NCBI GenBank assembly: GCA_024693845.1
Contig: JAILKJ010000032.1
Location: 1-43,935, forward strand
From: Lachnospiraceae bacterium
Lineage (GTDB): Bacteria; Bacillota; Clostridia; Lachnospirales; Lachnospiraceae
Direction of reading: 5' to 3'
DNA length: 43,935 nucleotides
The translations under genes and the position numbers were made by a program. The stretch's first letter is position 1, and the number at the start of each line of letters is the position of its first letter. The notes under the pieces were generated by a model. The model made no database searches. It saw only the letters and a list, made by a program, of their open reading frames with translations, and was not told where the DNA came from. Below are positions 23,805 to 32,247 of this stretch, one piece after another.

Positions 23805-24869
23805 TCATTTATCCGTCTTTTCCCAGGCATCCAGCTCCGCCTTCAAAGCTCCCAAAAGCTCTGATTCGGGAAGCTTTTTAACGATCTGACCTTTCTTGAT
23901 CAAAAGGCCTTCTCCGACGCCGCCGGCAATGCCGATATCGGCTTCCTTCGCCTCCCCCGGACCGTTGACGGCGCAGCCCATGACTGCCACCTTGATGTTC
24001 AGCGGATAATCCGCCACCATCTCCTCCACCTGCTTTGCCAGCGAGATCAGATCGATCTTCGTTCTTCCGCAGGTAGGACAGGACACCACCTCAATGCCTT
24101 CCCTGCGAAGATCAAGACAGCGCAGGATCTGACGGGCCGTTTTGATCTCCTCCACCGGATCTCCGGAAAGAGAAACCCTCATGGTGTCTCCGATCCCCTT
24201 ACTGAGCAGGATCCCCAGACCCACGGAGGATTTGATATTGCCGCCCCAGAGCGTTCCCGACTCCGTGATCCCGATATGCAGCGGATAGCTGCTCTTTTCC
24301 GCCATCAGCTCATGAGCCCGGATACACATGGGAACATCCGAGGATTTGATGCTGATCACCAACTCATCGTAACCTGCCTCCTCGATCATATGCACCTTAT
24401 CCAGTGCCGATTCCACGATCCCCTCGGCAGTAACGCCGCCGTATTTCTCCAGGATGGTTTTTTCCAGTGAGCCGCTGTTAACTCCCACACGGATGGGAAT
24501 GCCCCTCTCCTTCGCACAGTTTACTACTTCCTTTACCTTATCCTGGCCGCCGATGTTGCCGGGATTGATGCGGATCTTATCCGCCCCGTTTTCCATGGCT
24601 GCGATAGCCATGCGGTGATCGAAATGGATATCTGCCACCAGAGGGATATGGATCCTTTTTTTGATTTCGGAAAAAGCCTTCGCCGCCTGGGTGGTGGGCA
24701 CCGTACTCCTTACGATCTCACAGCCTGCCTTTTCCAACGCCAGAATCTGGGCCACCGTAGCCTCCACATCCTCGGTAGGCGTATTGGTCATGGACTGGAT
24801 CGCTATGGGGTTGCCGCCGCCGATGAGGCGGTCACCGATCTTTACGACTTTGGTATGCTCTCTGTACAT
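23805..24869 (-). CDS. ispG: 4-hydroxy-3-methylbut-2-en-1-yl diphosphate synthase
   Basis: 354 aa, the short bacterial form. Cluster ligands are visible: Cys264 and Cys267 in SCPTCGRTKID, Cys299 in MGCAVNGPGEAKEADIG, with Glu306 as the fourth ligand. The TIM-barrel part shows IQSMTNTPTEDVEATVAQI and INPGNIGGQDKV. It converts methylerythritol cyclodiphosphate to HMBPP in the MEP pathway, whose earlier enzyme Dxr is coded two genes upstream. It follows rseP by 15 bp and ends the envelope/isoprenoid operon. Confidence 0.97.
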   Translation of the reverse strand: MYREHTKVVKIGDRLIGGGNPIAIQSMTNTPTEDVEATVAQILALEKAGCEIVRSTVPTTQAAKAFSEIKKRIHIPLVADIHFDHRMAIAAMENGADKIRINPGNIGGQDKVKEVVNCAKERGIPIRVGVNSGSLEKTILEKYGGVTAEGIVESALDKVHMIEEAGYDELVISIKSSDVPMCIRAHELMAEKSSYPLHIGITESGTLWGGNIKSSVGLGILLSKGIGDTMRVSLSGDPVEEIKTARQILRCLDLRREGIEVVSCPTCGRTKIDLISLAKQVEEMVADYPLNIKVAVMGCAVNGPGEAKEADIGIAGGVGEGLLIKKGQIVKKLPESELLGALKAELDAWEKTDK

Positions 24870-24884
24870 TCTTTTCTCCCTGCT

Positions 24885-25994
24885 TTAAAACAGCCTTGTG
24901 ATATCGTTGTAAAAAATGAAGACCATCAGTGCCATGAGGCAGACCATGCCCACCATGTGAACAAAGCCTTCCTTTTCAGGCGGGATCGGTTTCCCGCGCA
25001 CTACCTCCAGCAGTAAAAACACCAGCCTTCCGCCATCCAGCGCCGGGATGGGCAACAGGTTCATCACTCCCAGATTGGCCGACAGGAGCACGCAGAAATT
25101 CAGCATGTTCAACCAGACATAAAACAGACCGTCAGGTTTGGACTGTGTGTAAACATCTCCTACCATCTTTGCCATGCCCACAGGTCCTGCCACATCATCC
25201 TTGGAAACTTTTCCCCTAAAGATCAGCTCCAGTGACTTGATGACGCTGTTGATCCAGTATCTCACCTCAAAAAAACTGTATTTCACGGTTCCGCCAAGTC
25301 CGAAACGGCGATATTCTCCCACGCCCAACAGACCCAGATAAAACCTTCCGTCCTTCTCACTGTACTGAGGCGTTACAACGCAGGTACTCTCCTTGCCGTC
25401 ACGCTCATATGTCACCTCGATGGACTCTCCCCTGCTCAGCATGGAGTACATGCTGATCTCCCGGTAGAGGCGGATCTTTTGCTTACCCAGCTTCAGGATC
25501 CTGTCGCCCTCCTTAAGGCCCGCAGTCTGTGCGCCGCCGCCGTCCACCACCTTCTGGATCACCGGCATATCCGCGCCGTAGCTCCCAATGATGATCATGG
25601 AAAAGAGAAAGGCCAGGATGAAATTGAAAAAAGGGCCCGCAAACACGGTGGCGATCCTGGCAAATACAGGTGCCTGGGGAAAAGCCAGTGCCTGCTTTTC
25701 CAGTTTGGTATCCGCTACCGGATCCGATTCCTTTGCCTTTTCCCCGTCTTCATCCGGCGTGGTGTATTTTCCGTCCTCTCCTTCAAACATGCAGGCACCG
25801 CCCAAAGGCAAAAGCCGGATCGCATACCGAGTGCCTCCTCTTGTAAACGAAACCAGTGCCGGTCCCATTCCCAGGCAGAATTCATTCACCTTGATCCCGC
25901 TCTGTCTTGCGATGATGAAATGACCGAATTCATGTACGAATACCACGATCCCGAAGATCAGGAAAAACAGTATTATCGATATTACGGTATCCAT
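24885..25994 (-). CDS. rseP: RseP-type site-2 membrane metalloprotease
   Basis: 369 aa. The zinc motif HEFGH (21-25) lies in the first membrane segment. A PDZ domain occupies roughly residues 150-220 (GGGAQTAGLKEGDRILKLGKQKI), and the second active-site segment is NLGVMNLLPIPALDGGRLVF. A charged loop after about residue 60 carries the sequence EDGKYTTPDEDGEKAKESDPVADTK. It cuts membrane proteins within the bilayer, classically anti-sigma factors and signal peptides. It lies between dxr and ispG, the standard Firmicute order. Normal length. Confidence 0.95.
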   Translation of the reverse strand: MDTVISIILFFLIFGIVVFVHEFGHFIIARQSGIKVNEFCLGMGPALVSFTRGGTRYAIRLLPLGGACMFEGEDGKYTTPDEDGEKAKESDPVADTKLEKQALAFPQAPVFARIATVFAGPFFNFILAFLFSMIIIGSYGADMPVIQKVVDGGGAQTAGLKEGDRILKLGKQKIRLYREISMYSMLSRGESIEVTYERDGKESTCVVTPQYSEKDGRFYLGLLGVGEYRRFGLGGTVKYSFFEVRYWINSVIKSLELIFRGKVSKDDVAGPVGMAKMVGDVYTQSKPDGLFYVWLNMLNFCVLLSANLGVMNLLPIPALDGGRLVFLLLEVVRGKPIPPEKEGFVHMVGMVCLMALMVFIFYNDITRLF

Positions 25995-25997
25995 GTA

Positions 25998-27155
25998 TCA
26001 GGATCTCCTTCCCATCCATTCCTCAATGATCTCATAGCATTCCTGCTCCGCTGCAAGGATCTGATCCACATCAGGAGACTCGATCCTTTTATGCGCTTTC
26101 ATGGCCGTTTCGATCAGTCCCGGAATATCCGTAAAACCGATCTTCCGATCCAGGAAAAGTGCCACTGCCTTCTCATTGGCCGCATTATATACCGTAGGCA
26201 CCGAGCCCCCTGCCAAAAAGGCCTCGTAAGCCAGCTTCAGTCCCGTAAACACTTCCGGATCCGGCTCTTCAAAGGTCAGAGAGGAAAGGGCGAACAGATC
26301 CAGCTTATTGCCTTCCATCGGAAACCTGTCCGGATAGGTCAGGGCATACTGGATGGGCAATTTCATGTCGGGCGTTCCCAGCTGTCCGATCACCGCTCCG
26401 TCCTCATATTCCACCATGGAATGGATCACACTTTGGGGATGAACCACCACGGTGATCTGAGAAGGCTTTGCATCAAAGAGCCAGCCCGCTTCCATAACCT
26501 CAAGTCCCTTATTGACCATCGTTGCAGAATCAATGGTGATCTTTCGTCCCATGGTCCAGTTGGGATGCTTGAGCGCATCCTCGGGTGTCACTGCCGTCAG
26601 CTGCTCCTTTTTATAACCCCTGAAAGGTCCTCCCGAAGCCGTCAGCAGGATCCTCTTCATACGCTTTTTCGGATTCCCCTGGAGGGACTGGAAGATCGCA
26701 CTGTGCTCTGAATCCACAGGCAGAAGGCTTACCTGCTTACTGCGAACAAGCGGCATGATGATATGTCCCGCACAGACAAGGGTTTCCTTGTTTGCCAAAG
26801 CGATATCCTTGCCTGCTTCTATGGCGGCAATGGTAGGCCTGATACCGATCATACCCACTACGGCAGTCAGCACCACATCCGCTTCCTCCAGGGTCGCTAT
26901 GGTAATGAGGCCGTCCATACCGCTTAAAACCTTAACCGGCAGATCCGATACTCTCTGCTTCAGATCCCCGGCCGCCTTCTCGTCATACATCACCGCATAT
27001 TTCGGCTTATTGGCGCGGATCTGCTCTTCCATCAGGGTAACATTTTTCCCTGCGGCGAGAGCCACCGCGCAAAAATCCTCCGGATACGCATTCACCACCT
27101 CAAGCGTCTGCGTTCCGATGGAGCCTGTTGAGCCCAAGATCACGATCTTTTTCAC
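25998..27155 (-). CDS. dxr: 1-deoxy-D-xylulose 5-phosphate reductoisomerase
   Basis: 385 aa. The NADPH loop ILGSTGSIGTQTLEV opens the protein; ALANKETLVCAGHI, LPVDSEHSAIFQSL and TASGGPFRGY are the substrate and metal sites; HPNWTMGRKITIDSATMVNKGLEVMEA is the family hallmark. First committed step of the MEP pathway. The start is GTG, with GGAGGATCC just before it. It lies between cdsA and rseP. Confidence 0.97.
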   Translation of the reverse strand: MKKIVILGSTGSIGTQTLEVVNAYPEDFCAVALAAGKNVTLMEEQIRANKPKYAVMYDEKAAGDLKQRVSDLPVKVLSGMDGLITIATLEEADVVLTAVVGMIGIRPTIAAIEAGKDIALANKETLVCAGHIIMPLVRSKQVSLLPVDSEHSAIFQSLQGNPKKRMKRILLTASGGPFRGYKKEQLTAVTPEDALKHPNWTMGRKITIDSATMVNKGLEVMEAGWLFDAKPSQITVVVHPQSVIHSMVEYEDGAVIGQLGTPDMKLPIQYALTYPDRFPMEGNKLDLFALSSLTFEEPDPEVFTGLKLAYEAFLAGGSVPTVYNAANEKAVALFLDRKIGFTDIPGLIETAMKAHKRIESPDVDQILAAEQECYEIIEEWMGRRS

Positions 27156-27199
27156 TGGATCCTCCTTTGATGCGAAAGCTTCATAAAGTTAGCATATGC

Positions 27200-28030
27200 T
27201 TACTTCAAAAGCAAAAGGGAAAGATAATAGATCAGGGGTGCCACTGCGATCACCGAATCAAAGCGGTCCATGATACCTCCGTGTCCGGGGATCAGTTTGG
27301 CATAATCCTTGATGTCATAGTTACGTTTGATACCGGAAGCCGCAAGATCTCCGATCTGGGAAAGGATGCCGCCTGCCCCGCTGATCAGCGGATAGGCCCA
27401 GAGCCTTACATCCGAAGCAGCGATCACCCCTGCCTTCTGCAGACAGAATGCATAGATCCAGCCCACAAGAGCCGCTCCCACGACACCACCCACAGCACCT
27501 TCAATGGATTTCTTGGGGCTTAATACGGGTGCAAGCTTATGCTTTCCGATGAGCATTCCTACCGCATAGGCACAGGTATCGCAGGCCCAGGACGCACAAA
27601 AGATCAGCCAGACCGTATACTGCCCTCCCGCCAAAGTCCTTGTCTGATAGATATAGGACAAAAGCAACGGTGCATACACAAAGGCAAATACCGATGCCAT
27701 AACCTGCTTTGCATCATAAGCCGGAAAACTGAGTACGTACACCAGCATCATACCCATGATCGTAAGTATGATACAGAGAAGTCCGTAGGTTTGGAAGGCC
27801 TCCGGCATCAGGAACATCAACGCATCATAGACGATGATGCCTGCAAATCCAACGATTTCCATCAGGCATACCTTTTTCTCCTTTGCCCTTACGCCGCAGG
27901 CTCCTGTAAGCTCGCGATAGGCAAGAAGGGAAATCAGCATGGTAAAAATGCCCAGTACGGGACCTCCTGATATGATCACAAAAAACAGAATCGCCAGCAG
28001 TACAATGCCGCTGATCAATCGAACTACCAT
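27200..28030 (-). CDS. cdsA: Phosphatidate cytidylyltransferase
   Basis: 276 aa with about seven to eight membrane segments. The C-terminal half carries the CDP-alcohol synthase signature: SPKKSIEGAVGGVVGAALVG, then GDLAASGIKRNYDIKDYAKLIPGHGGIMDRFDSV. It makes CDP-diacylglycerol, the precursor of phospholipid head-group transfer. Strong ribosome site TAGGAGG. It lies 8 bp after uppS. A 10-bp perfect palindrome AGCATATGCT spans its stop region. Confidence 0.96.
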   Translation of the reverse strand: MVVRLISGIVLLAILFFVIISGGPVLGIFTMLISLLAYRELTGACGVRAKEKKVCLMEIVGFAGIIVYDALMFLMPEAFQTYGLLCIILTIMGMMLVYVLSFPAYDAKQVMASVFAFVYAPLLLSYIYQTRTLAGGQYTVWLIFCASWACDTCAYAVGMLIGKHKLAPVLSPKKSIEGAVGGVVGAALVGWIYAFCLQKAGVIAASDVRLWAYPLISGAGGILSQIGDLAASGIKRNYDIKDYAKLIPGHGGIMDRFDSVIAVAPLIYYLSLLLLK

Positions 28031-28038
28031 GGTGCCTC

Positions 28039-28755
28039 CTATTCCTCACTCAGACCGCCGTATCTGCGATCTCTCATCCCGTATGCTCCCACTGCCTTTT
28101 CCAGCTCCGCCTTATCAAAAGCAGGCCAGGGCACCGGCGTAAAATACAGCTCCGTATAAGCCAGCTGCCAAGTCAGGAAATTGGATATCCTCTGCTCTCC
28201 GCTTGTCCTGATCATCAGATCGGGCTCCGGGATCCCTGCGGTATCCAGATATCCTGCAAAGCTCTCTATCGTAATATCCTCTTCGCCGATCCGTCCTTCC
28301 TTTGCCTCCCCGATCATTTTTCTCACAGCGCGGACGATCTCATCCTGTCCGCCGTAGTTAAGAGCGATCACAAAGGTCAGGCCGTCGTAACCGGCACTTT
28401 TTTCCTCCAAAAGGGCGATCCTCTCCTGCAGATCCGGATCAAGTCTTGACTTGTCACCGATGACCTTACAGCGCATGTTGTTGTTCTTCGCCAGGGTAAG
28501 ACAGGTCTTCATATAGTCCCGAAGAAGCTTCATCAGCGCATCAACTTCCTCCTTGGGCCGGTTCCAGTTCTCCGTGGAAAAAGCGTAGACCGTCAGATAC
28601 CGGATACCCAGCTCATGGGCTGCCCGGCAGATCGTCTCCACATTTTTCGCACCGGCCACATGTCCGGCATTCCTCGGAAGGCCCTTGCTTTTGGCCCAGC
28701 GACCGTTTCCGTCCAGTATGATAGCCACATGCTGCGGTACTTTACTTACTCCCAT
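28039..28755 (-). CDS. uppS: Undecaprenyl diphosphate synthase (cis-prenyltransferase)
   Basis: 238 aa. LDGNGRWAKSKGLPRNAGHVAGA (from residue 14; catalytic Asp15), YAFSTENWNRPKEEV and the C-terminal DLMIRTSGEQRISNFLTWQLAYTELYF are the five-region signature. It extends farnesyl diphosphate to the C55 lipid carrier used in wall synthesis. The ribosome site is weak (AAAGGAC, rather far upstream). A stable nested hairpin separates it from frr. Confidence 0.97.
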   Translation of the reverse strand: MGVSKVPQHVAIILDGNGRWAKSKGLPRNAGHVAGAKNVETICRAAHELGIRYLTVYAFSTENWNRPKEEVDALMKLLRDYMKTCLTLAKNNNMRCKVIGDKSRLDPDLQERIALLEEKSAGYDGLTFVIALNYGGQDEIVRAVRKMIGEAKEGRIGEEDITIESFAGYLDTAGIPEPDLMIRTSGEQRISNFLTWQLAYTELYFTPVPWPAFDKAELEKAVGAYGMRDRRYGGLSEE

Positions 28756-28788
28756 CCGATGGTCCGTCCTTTCCGTTTACATGATTTC

Positions 28789-28833
28789 GGCTACCGGAAA
28801 AAAGCCGGATCTTACCGACAATTTCCGATAGCC
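28789..28833 (-). repeat. Nested inverted repeat/terminator-like element between frr and uppS
   Basis: Outer arms GGCTATCGGAAA and TTTCCGGTAGCC (minus strand; 28833-28822 and 28800-28789) pair over 12 bp with one G-U. Inside lies a second hairpin, GTCGG/CCGGC with a 6-base loop, followed by six T (28819-28798), which has terminator form. The two can form together or compete. It would allow partial termination after frr or processing of the operon transcript. Confidence 0.7.
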
Positions 28834-28860
28834 AAAGATTGATGCTATGTAAAATATCTG

Positions 28861-29412
28861 TTATACCGTCAGGATCTCCTTGGATTTCTCATCCACCAGC
28901 TTATCGATCTCCTTGCTGTACTTATCGGTCATCTTCTGAAGCTCATCCTGCAGATCCTTGATCTCATCCTCGGATACATCCTCCTTGGAAAGCTTCTTGA
29001 AGGCATCGTTTCCGTCTCTTCTGATATTGCGGATGGCAACCTTGCCCTCTTCGCCCTTCTTCTTAACGTCCTTTACCAGATCCTTACGTCTTTCCTCGGT
29101 CAGCTCCGGGAATACCAGGCGGATCACGGCGCCGTCATTGGAAGGAGTGATACCTACATCCGATGTCATGATCGCCTTCTCGATCTCCTTGATCAGGGAC
29201 TTCTCCCAGGGAGCGATCTGCAGCATTCTGGGCTCGGGAACCGTAATGTTACCTACCTGCTGCAGCGGAGTGGGCGTTCCGTAATAATCCACCTTGATCT
29301 TGTCAAGTACGTGGGGATTGGCCCTTCCTGCCCTGATGGAAGCATATTCCGATTTCAGGAAATCGATGGCCTTGACCATCTTGTCATCATACACCTTTAA
29401 TCTCTCGTTCAT
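28861..29412 (-). CDS. frr: Ribosome recycling factor
   Basis: 183 aa from the ATG at 29412, chosen because GGGAGG lies 7 bp upstream; an in-frame ATG eight codons earlier overlaps the end of pyrH. MVKAIDFLKSEYASIRAGRANPHVLDKI, YYGTPTPLQQVGNI and VAIRNIRRDGNDAFKK are standard RRF sequence. It splits post-termination ribosomes together with EF-G. It follows pyrH by 16 bp, a nearly universal gene pair. Confidence 0.97.
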   Translation of the reverse strand: MNERLKVYDDKMVKAIDFLKSEYASIRAGRANPHVLDKIKVDYYGTPTPLQQVGNITVPEPRMLQIAPWEKSLIKEIEKAIMTSDVGITPSNDGAVIRLVFPELTEERRKDLVKDVKKKGEEGKVAIRNIRRDGNDAFKKLSKEDVSEDEIKDLQDELQKMTDKYSKEIDKLVDEKSKEILTV

Positions 29413-29428
29413 GTTGTAACCTCCCGTT

Positions 29429-30127
29429 TTATACAATCACCCTGGTACCCATAGCCTCGCCGGCAGCAGCCCGGACGATACTCTCTTCCTCGTCCAGTCC
29501 GAACACCAGCATCGGCATGTGGTTATCCCTCGCCAGGATCGATGCCGTCATATCCATTACCTGAAGATTCTGAGCGATCACATCATCAATGGTGATCTCA
29601 TCATACTTCTTCGCATTGGGATCCTTGGCCGGATCCGCATCATATACGCCGTCAATGGCTTTGGCAAGAAGGATCATATCCGCTTCCACCTCTACGGCTC
29701 TGAGCACAACGCCCGTATCCGTGGAGAAATAGGGATGCCCCGTACCGCCTGCCAGGAATACCACCTTACCGGCCTTCATATCTCCTACTGCCTCATCCTT
29801 GGAGAAGAGTCTTGTAAAAGTGCCCACCGCGAAGGGTGTATAGATCTGTGTCTCCATCCCCAGGCTTCGGAAGATCTCGGATGTATAGATGCAGTTCATG
29901 ACCGTGGCCAGCATACCGATCTGATCAGCCTTGGTACGATCGATGTTCTCGCTGCTTCTTCCTCTCCAGAAATTACCGCCGCCGATGACGATCCCCACCT
30001 GGGTCCCGTTTGAGATCAGCTGCTTTACCTGCTCTCCGACCTTTCTTACGGTATCCTCATCAAATCCGGTCTTCTTCTCGCCGGCCAGAGCTTCTCCGCT
30101 TAATTTCAGCAAGATCCTCTTTGCCAT
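29429..30127 (-). CDS. pyrH: UMP kinase
   Basis: 232 aa amino-acid-kinase fold. The N-terminal RILLKLSGEALAG, VIGGGNFWRGR, FLAGGTGHPYFSTDTGVVLRA and the C-terminal MGTRVIV are diagnostic. It phosphorylates UMP to UDP. Ribosome site GGAGG well placed. In many genomes rpsB and tsf precede pyrH; here the preceding gene, 18 bp away, codes for a bactofilin. Confidence 0.97.
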   Translation of the reverse strand: MAKRILLKLSGEALAGEKKTGFDEDTVRKVGEQVKQLISNGTQVGIVIGGGNFWRGRSSENIDRTKADQIGMLATVMNCIYTSEIFRSLGMETQIYTPFAVGTFTRLFSKDEAVGDMKAGKVVFLAGGTGHPYFSTDTGVVLRAVEVEADMILLAKAIDGVYDADPAKDPNAKKYDEITIDDVIAQNLQVMDMTASILARDNHMPMLVFGLDEEESIVRAAAGEAMGTRVIV

Positions 30128-30145
30128 AAGGTGCCTCCTTCAGAT

Positions 30146-31117
30146 TTATTTCGTAAATTTGTCAAAGAACGAACTCGGGCTGTTGTCCGCATAGCACTGG
30201 GAGCAAAGACCCTCAATAGCCGCACCGTTGTTGATCTGTACGGATTTGGAGCGGATATTTCCCATCACGATAGCCGTGGAATCCAGGATCACGGGACCGT
30301 GAACATCGATATCACCCTTGACCGCTCCTGCGATCACTGCGCTGGTTGCAAAAATATCACCGATGATAACGGAATCCTTACCGATCTTGGCAGTACCCTC
30401 CGCCTTGATCTGTCCGCTGATCTGTGCCGCATCGGCAAATACCTCGGCTGCGTTTGCATCGCCTCTTAACAGGCCGGATACGTTCAGCTTACCGAGAGCC
30501 GTAACATTTCCTTCCACGCTGCCGATGATCTCGATGCTTCCCTTGGATAAGATGTCACCCTTTACCGTCATGCAGCGGGTGATCACCGCATTCTCATCTA
30601 CCATTTCATTGCCCAGATCTTCTACCGACATAGCCGGGCTTTCTTTCTTATCGGGGGCTGCAGGTGCCGGAGCCGCTTCTTCTTTGGTCAGCTCCTCCTC
30701 AGGGATCTCGATCTTCTTTTCCTCCGGACCCTCCGCCTCTTTATTGACGATGCTGGCGATGCTGGCAAGCTCGCTGGCAGCCGCCTCGATGGTGATGTTC
30801 ACAGCCGGTTCGGGCTCTTTCTTGGCTTCCTGCTCCGGCTCCAGGATCAGCTGCATCTGCTCTCCGAACATGGGGGCAGGCTTTCCGTCGGGTGAGATCG
30901 CATCCTCGGTCTGGACTACTGCCGCTTCTTCAAGAGCCTTGGCAAGATCCTCGGAGGGCATCATATCAGCATCCTGCTGACTGCTTTCTTCCGCTTTCTC
31001 AGCCGCTGCAGGAGCCTCCTCCTGCGCCTTATCGTTCCCCTCGACAGGCATTGCGTCGGTTGCGAGTTCATCTACCGCAATCGACAGATCCTCTTTCAAA
31101 TCCTGAAAAAATCCCAT
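30146..31117 (-). CDS. Bactofilin-family protein with long acidic N-terminal region
   Basis: 323 aa. Residues 175 to about 305 form the bactofilin beta-helix repeat (ITRCMTVKGDILSKGSIEIIGSVEGNVTALGKLNVSG..., ending near NIRSKSVQINNGAAIEG). The first 170 residues are Ala/Glu-rich, acidic and probably disordered, far longer than in classic bactofilins. Bactofilins polymerise without nucleotide and scaffold cell-shape or envelope proteins. It lies 4 bp downstream of a membrane-anchored polysaccharide deacetylase, which suggests a joint envelope role, and just upstream of pyrH. The final FFDKFTK may be an end cap. Confidence 0.88.
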   Translation of the reverse strand: MGFFQDLKEDLSIAVDELATDAMPVEGNDKAQEEAPAAAEKAEESSQQDADMMPSEDLAKALEEAAVVQTEDAISPDGKPAPMFGEQMQLILEPEQEAKKEPEPAVNITIEAAASELASIASIVNKEAEGPEEKKIEIPEEELTKEEAAPAPAAPDKKESPAMSVEDLGNEMVDENAVITRCMTVKGDILSKGSIEIIGSVEGNVTALGKLNVSGLLRGDANAAEVFADAAQISGQIKAEGTAKIGKDSVIIGDIFATSAVIAGAVKGDIDVHGPVILDSTAIVMGNIRSKSVQINNGAAIEGLCSQCYADNSPSSFFDKFTK

Positions 31118-31121
31118 TGTT

Positions 31122-32078
31122 TCACTCTCCTCTGCTTTTTAAATGAACAGCCGCTTCAAAGTCCATGTCCTCCGAAACGGGTAATATCTCAACATCATCC
31201 CGGTCTTTCAGCTGCTCAAGGATGATGGCAAGCGCCTCTACGGTAGTGGATTTGTCCGCCGCATCATGCATCAGGACCACTTCTGTCTTCTCCGCCCCGA
31301 TATAGCGCAGCACCCTGTCCGATAAAGCCTTTGCGCTGTGGGCTCCCCCTGTGGCATCTCCGCAGGCAATGTTCCAGTCCAGATAGTAGATATCCTGCTC
31401 TCTCAGGTAATCTGCCAGCTCCTGCATATCGATCTTGCTGACCCGGTTGGAGCTTCCTCCCGGAAAGCGGTAAAATCTCGACCAGGTTCCGGTGGTGACA
31501 TACAGATAATCCTGAAGCTTCTCCAGGTCCGTGATAAATGCCTGCTTATCTGCATAGATCTCACCGTATTTATGACTGTAGGAGTGCATCCCCAGGGTAT
31601 GTCCCTCATCTACGATCCTCCGGTACAGGGCTTCGTACTCCTCTCCCTCTTTACCGGTGACAAAAAAGGACGCCTTCACACCATACTGCTTCAGAAGGTC
31701 CAGGATCGCTCCCGTATTGCTGCTGGGGCCGTCGTCAAAGGTAAGATATACCTTGCAGGGATCCCCGCCGGGCACCGGCGTATCGGCGGTCTGTTCCTGT
31801 GATGTCACAGCTTCTTCACCGGGCAGGTTTTCATCTTCGTCCGTAAGCGGTGCATCCGCTGCCGGCTCATCACCCCTGCCGCTGTTTTCCATTCCGCTTT
31901 TAAGCTTATCCACCGTTACCGTCATCTCTTCCAGACGATGGTTCAGATCACGGATCCGAAACAGCATCACGAGACTGCATATAAGGGGAAGGATCAGCAA
32001 AGCAAACAGCAGACCGATGATGATACCCTTGAGTCTTTTGACCCGGCCTTCTCTTTTTGGATCCGTCTGCCCGGACAT
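31122..32078 (-). CDS. Membrane-anchored polysaccharide (peptidoglycan) deacetylase
   Basis: 318 aa. A cytoplasmic basic start, one membrane anchor (17-40), a short coiled-coil-like stretch and an acidic linker to about residue 105 precede a NodB domain. Motifs are complete: TFDDGP (113-118), HSYSH (165-169), RFPGGSS, the YYLDWNIACGDA segment and VVLMHDAADKSTTVEAL. Expected activity is metal-dependent removal of N-acetyl groups from peptidoglycan, which gives lysozyme resistance; the exact substrate is unproven. The gene heads the bactofilin-pyrH-frr operon. Confidence 0.93.
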   Translation of the reverse strand: MSGQTDPKREGRVKRLKGIIIGLLFALLILPLICSLVMLFRIRDLNHRLEEMTVTVDKLKSGMENSGRGDEPAADAPLTDEDENLPGEEAVTSQEQTADTPVPGGDPCKVYLTFDDGPSSNTGAILDLLKQYGVKASFFVTGKEGEEYEALYRRIVDEGHTLGMHSYSHKYGEIYADKQAFITDLEKLQDYLYVTTGTWSRFYRFPGGSSNRVSKIDMQELADYLREQDIYYLDWNIACGDATGGAHSAKALSDRVLRYIGAEKTEVVLMHDAADKSTTVEALAIILEQLKDRDDVEILPVSEDMDFEAAVHLKSRGE

Positions 32079-32103
32079 GCCCGCCTCCTTTACGCGTCAA
32101 ATC

Positions 32104-32112
32104 ATTATAGCA
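32104..32112 (-). promoter_or_regulatory. Extended -10 promoter before the deacetylase-bactofilin-pyrH operon
   Basis: On the minus strand TGCTATAAT gives a consensus -10 TATAAT (32109-32104) with a TGN extension, about 25 bp before the deacetylase ATG. The matching -35 (TGGATT at 17 bp) is poor. It lies downstream of the htrA terminator. Confidence 0.55.
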
Positions 32113-32186
32113 TACGTCCGTGTGAAAATCCACCTGACGCCTGTACATTTTATCACATGTTCCGCAAAAGTACCACACTTTTTCAA

Positions 32187-32216
32187 GCAAAAAGGAGACC
32201 CTCCGTGGTCTCCTTT
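32187..32216 (-). terminator. Rho-independent terminator after htrA
   Basis: On the minus strand a perfect 10-bp stem AAAGGAGACC/GGTCTCCTTT with a 6-base loop runs into further T residues. It starts about 30 bp after the htrA stop and closes that transcript before the deacetylase promoter. Confidence 0.88.
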
Positions 32217-32247
32217 CGCCTTGGGATATAGTTTGGGAAAGATCCTG

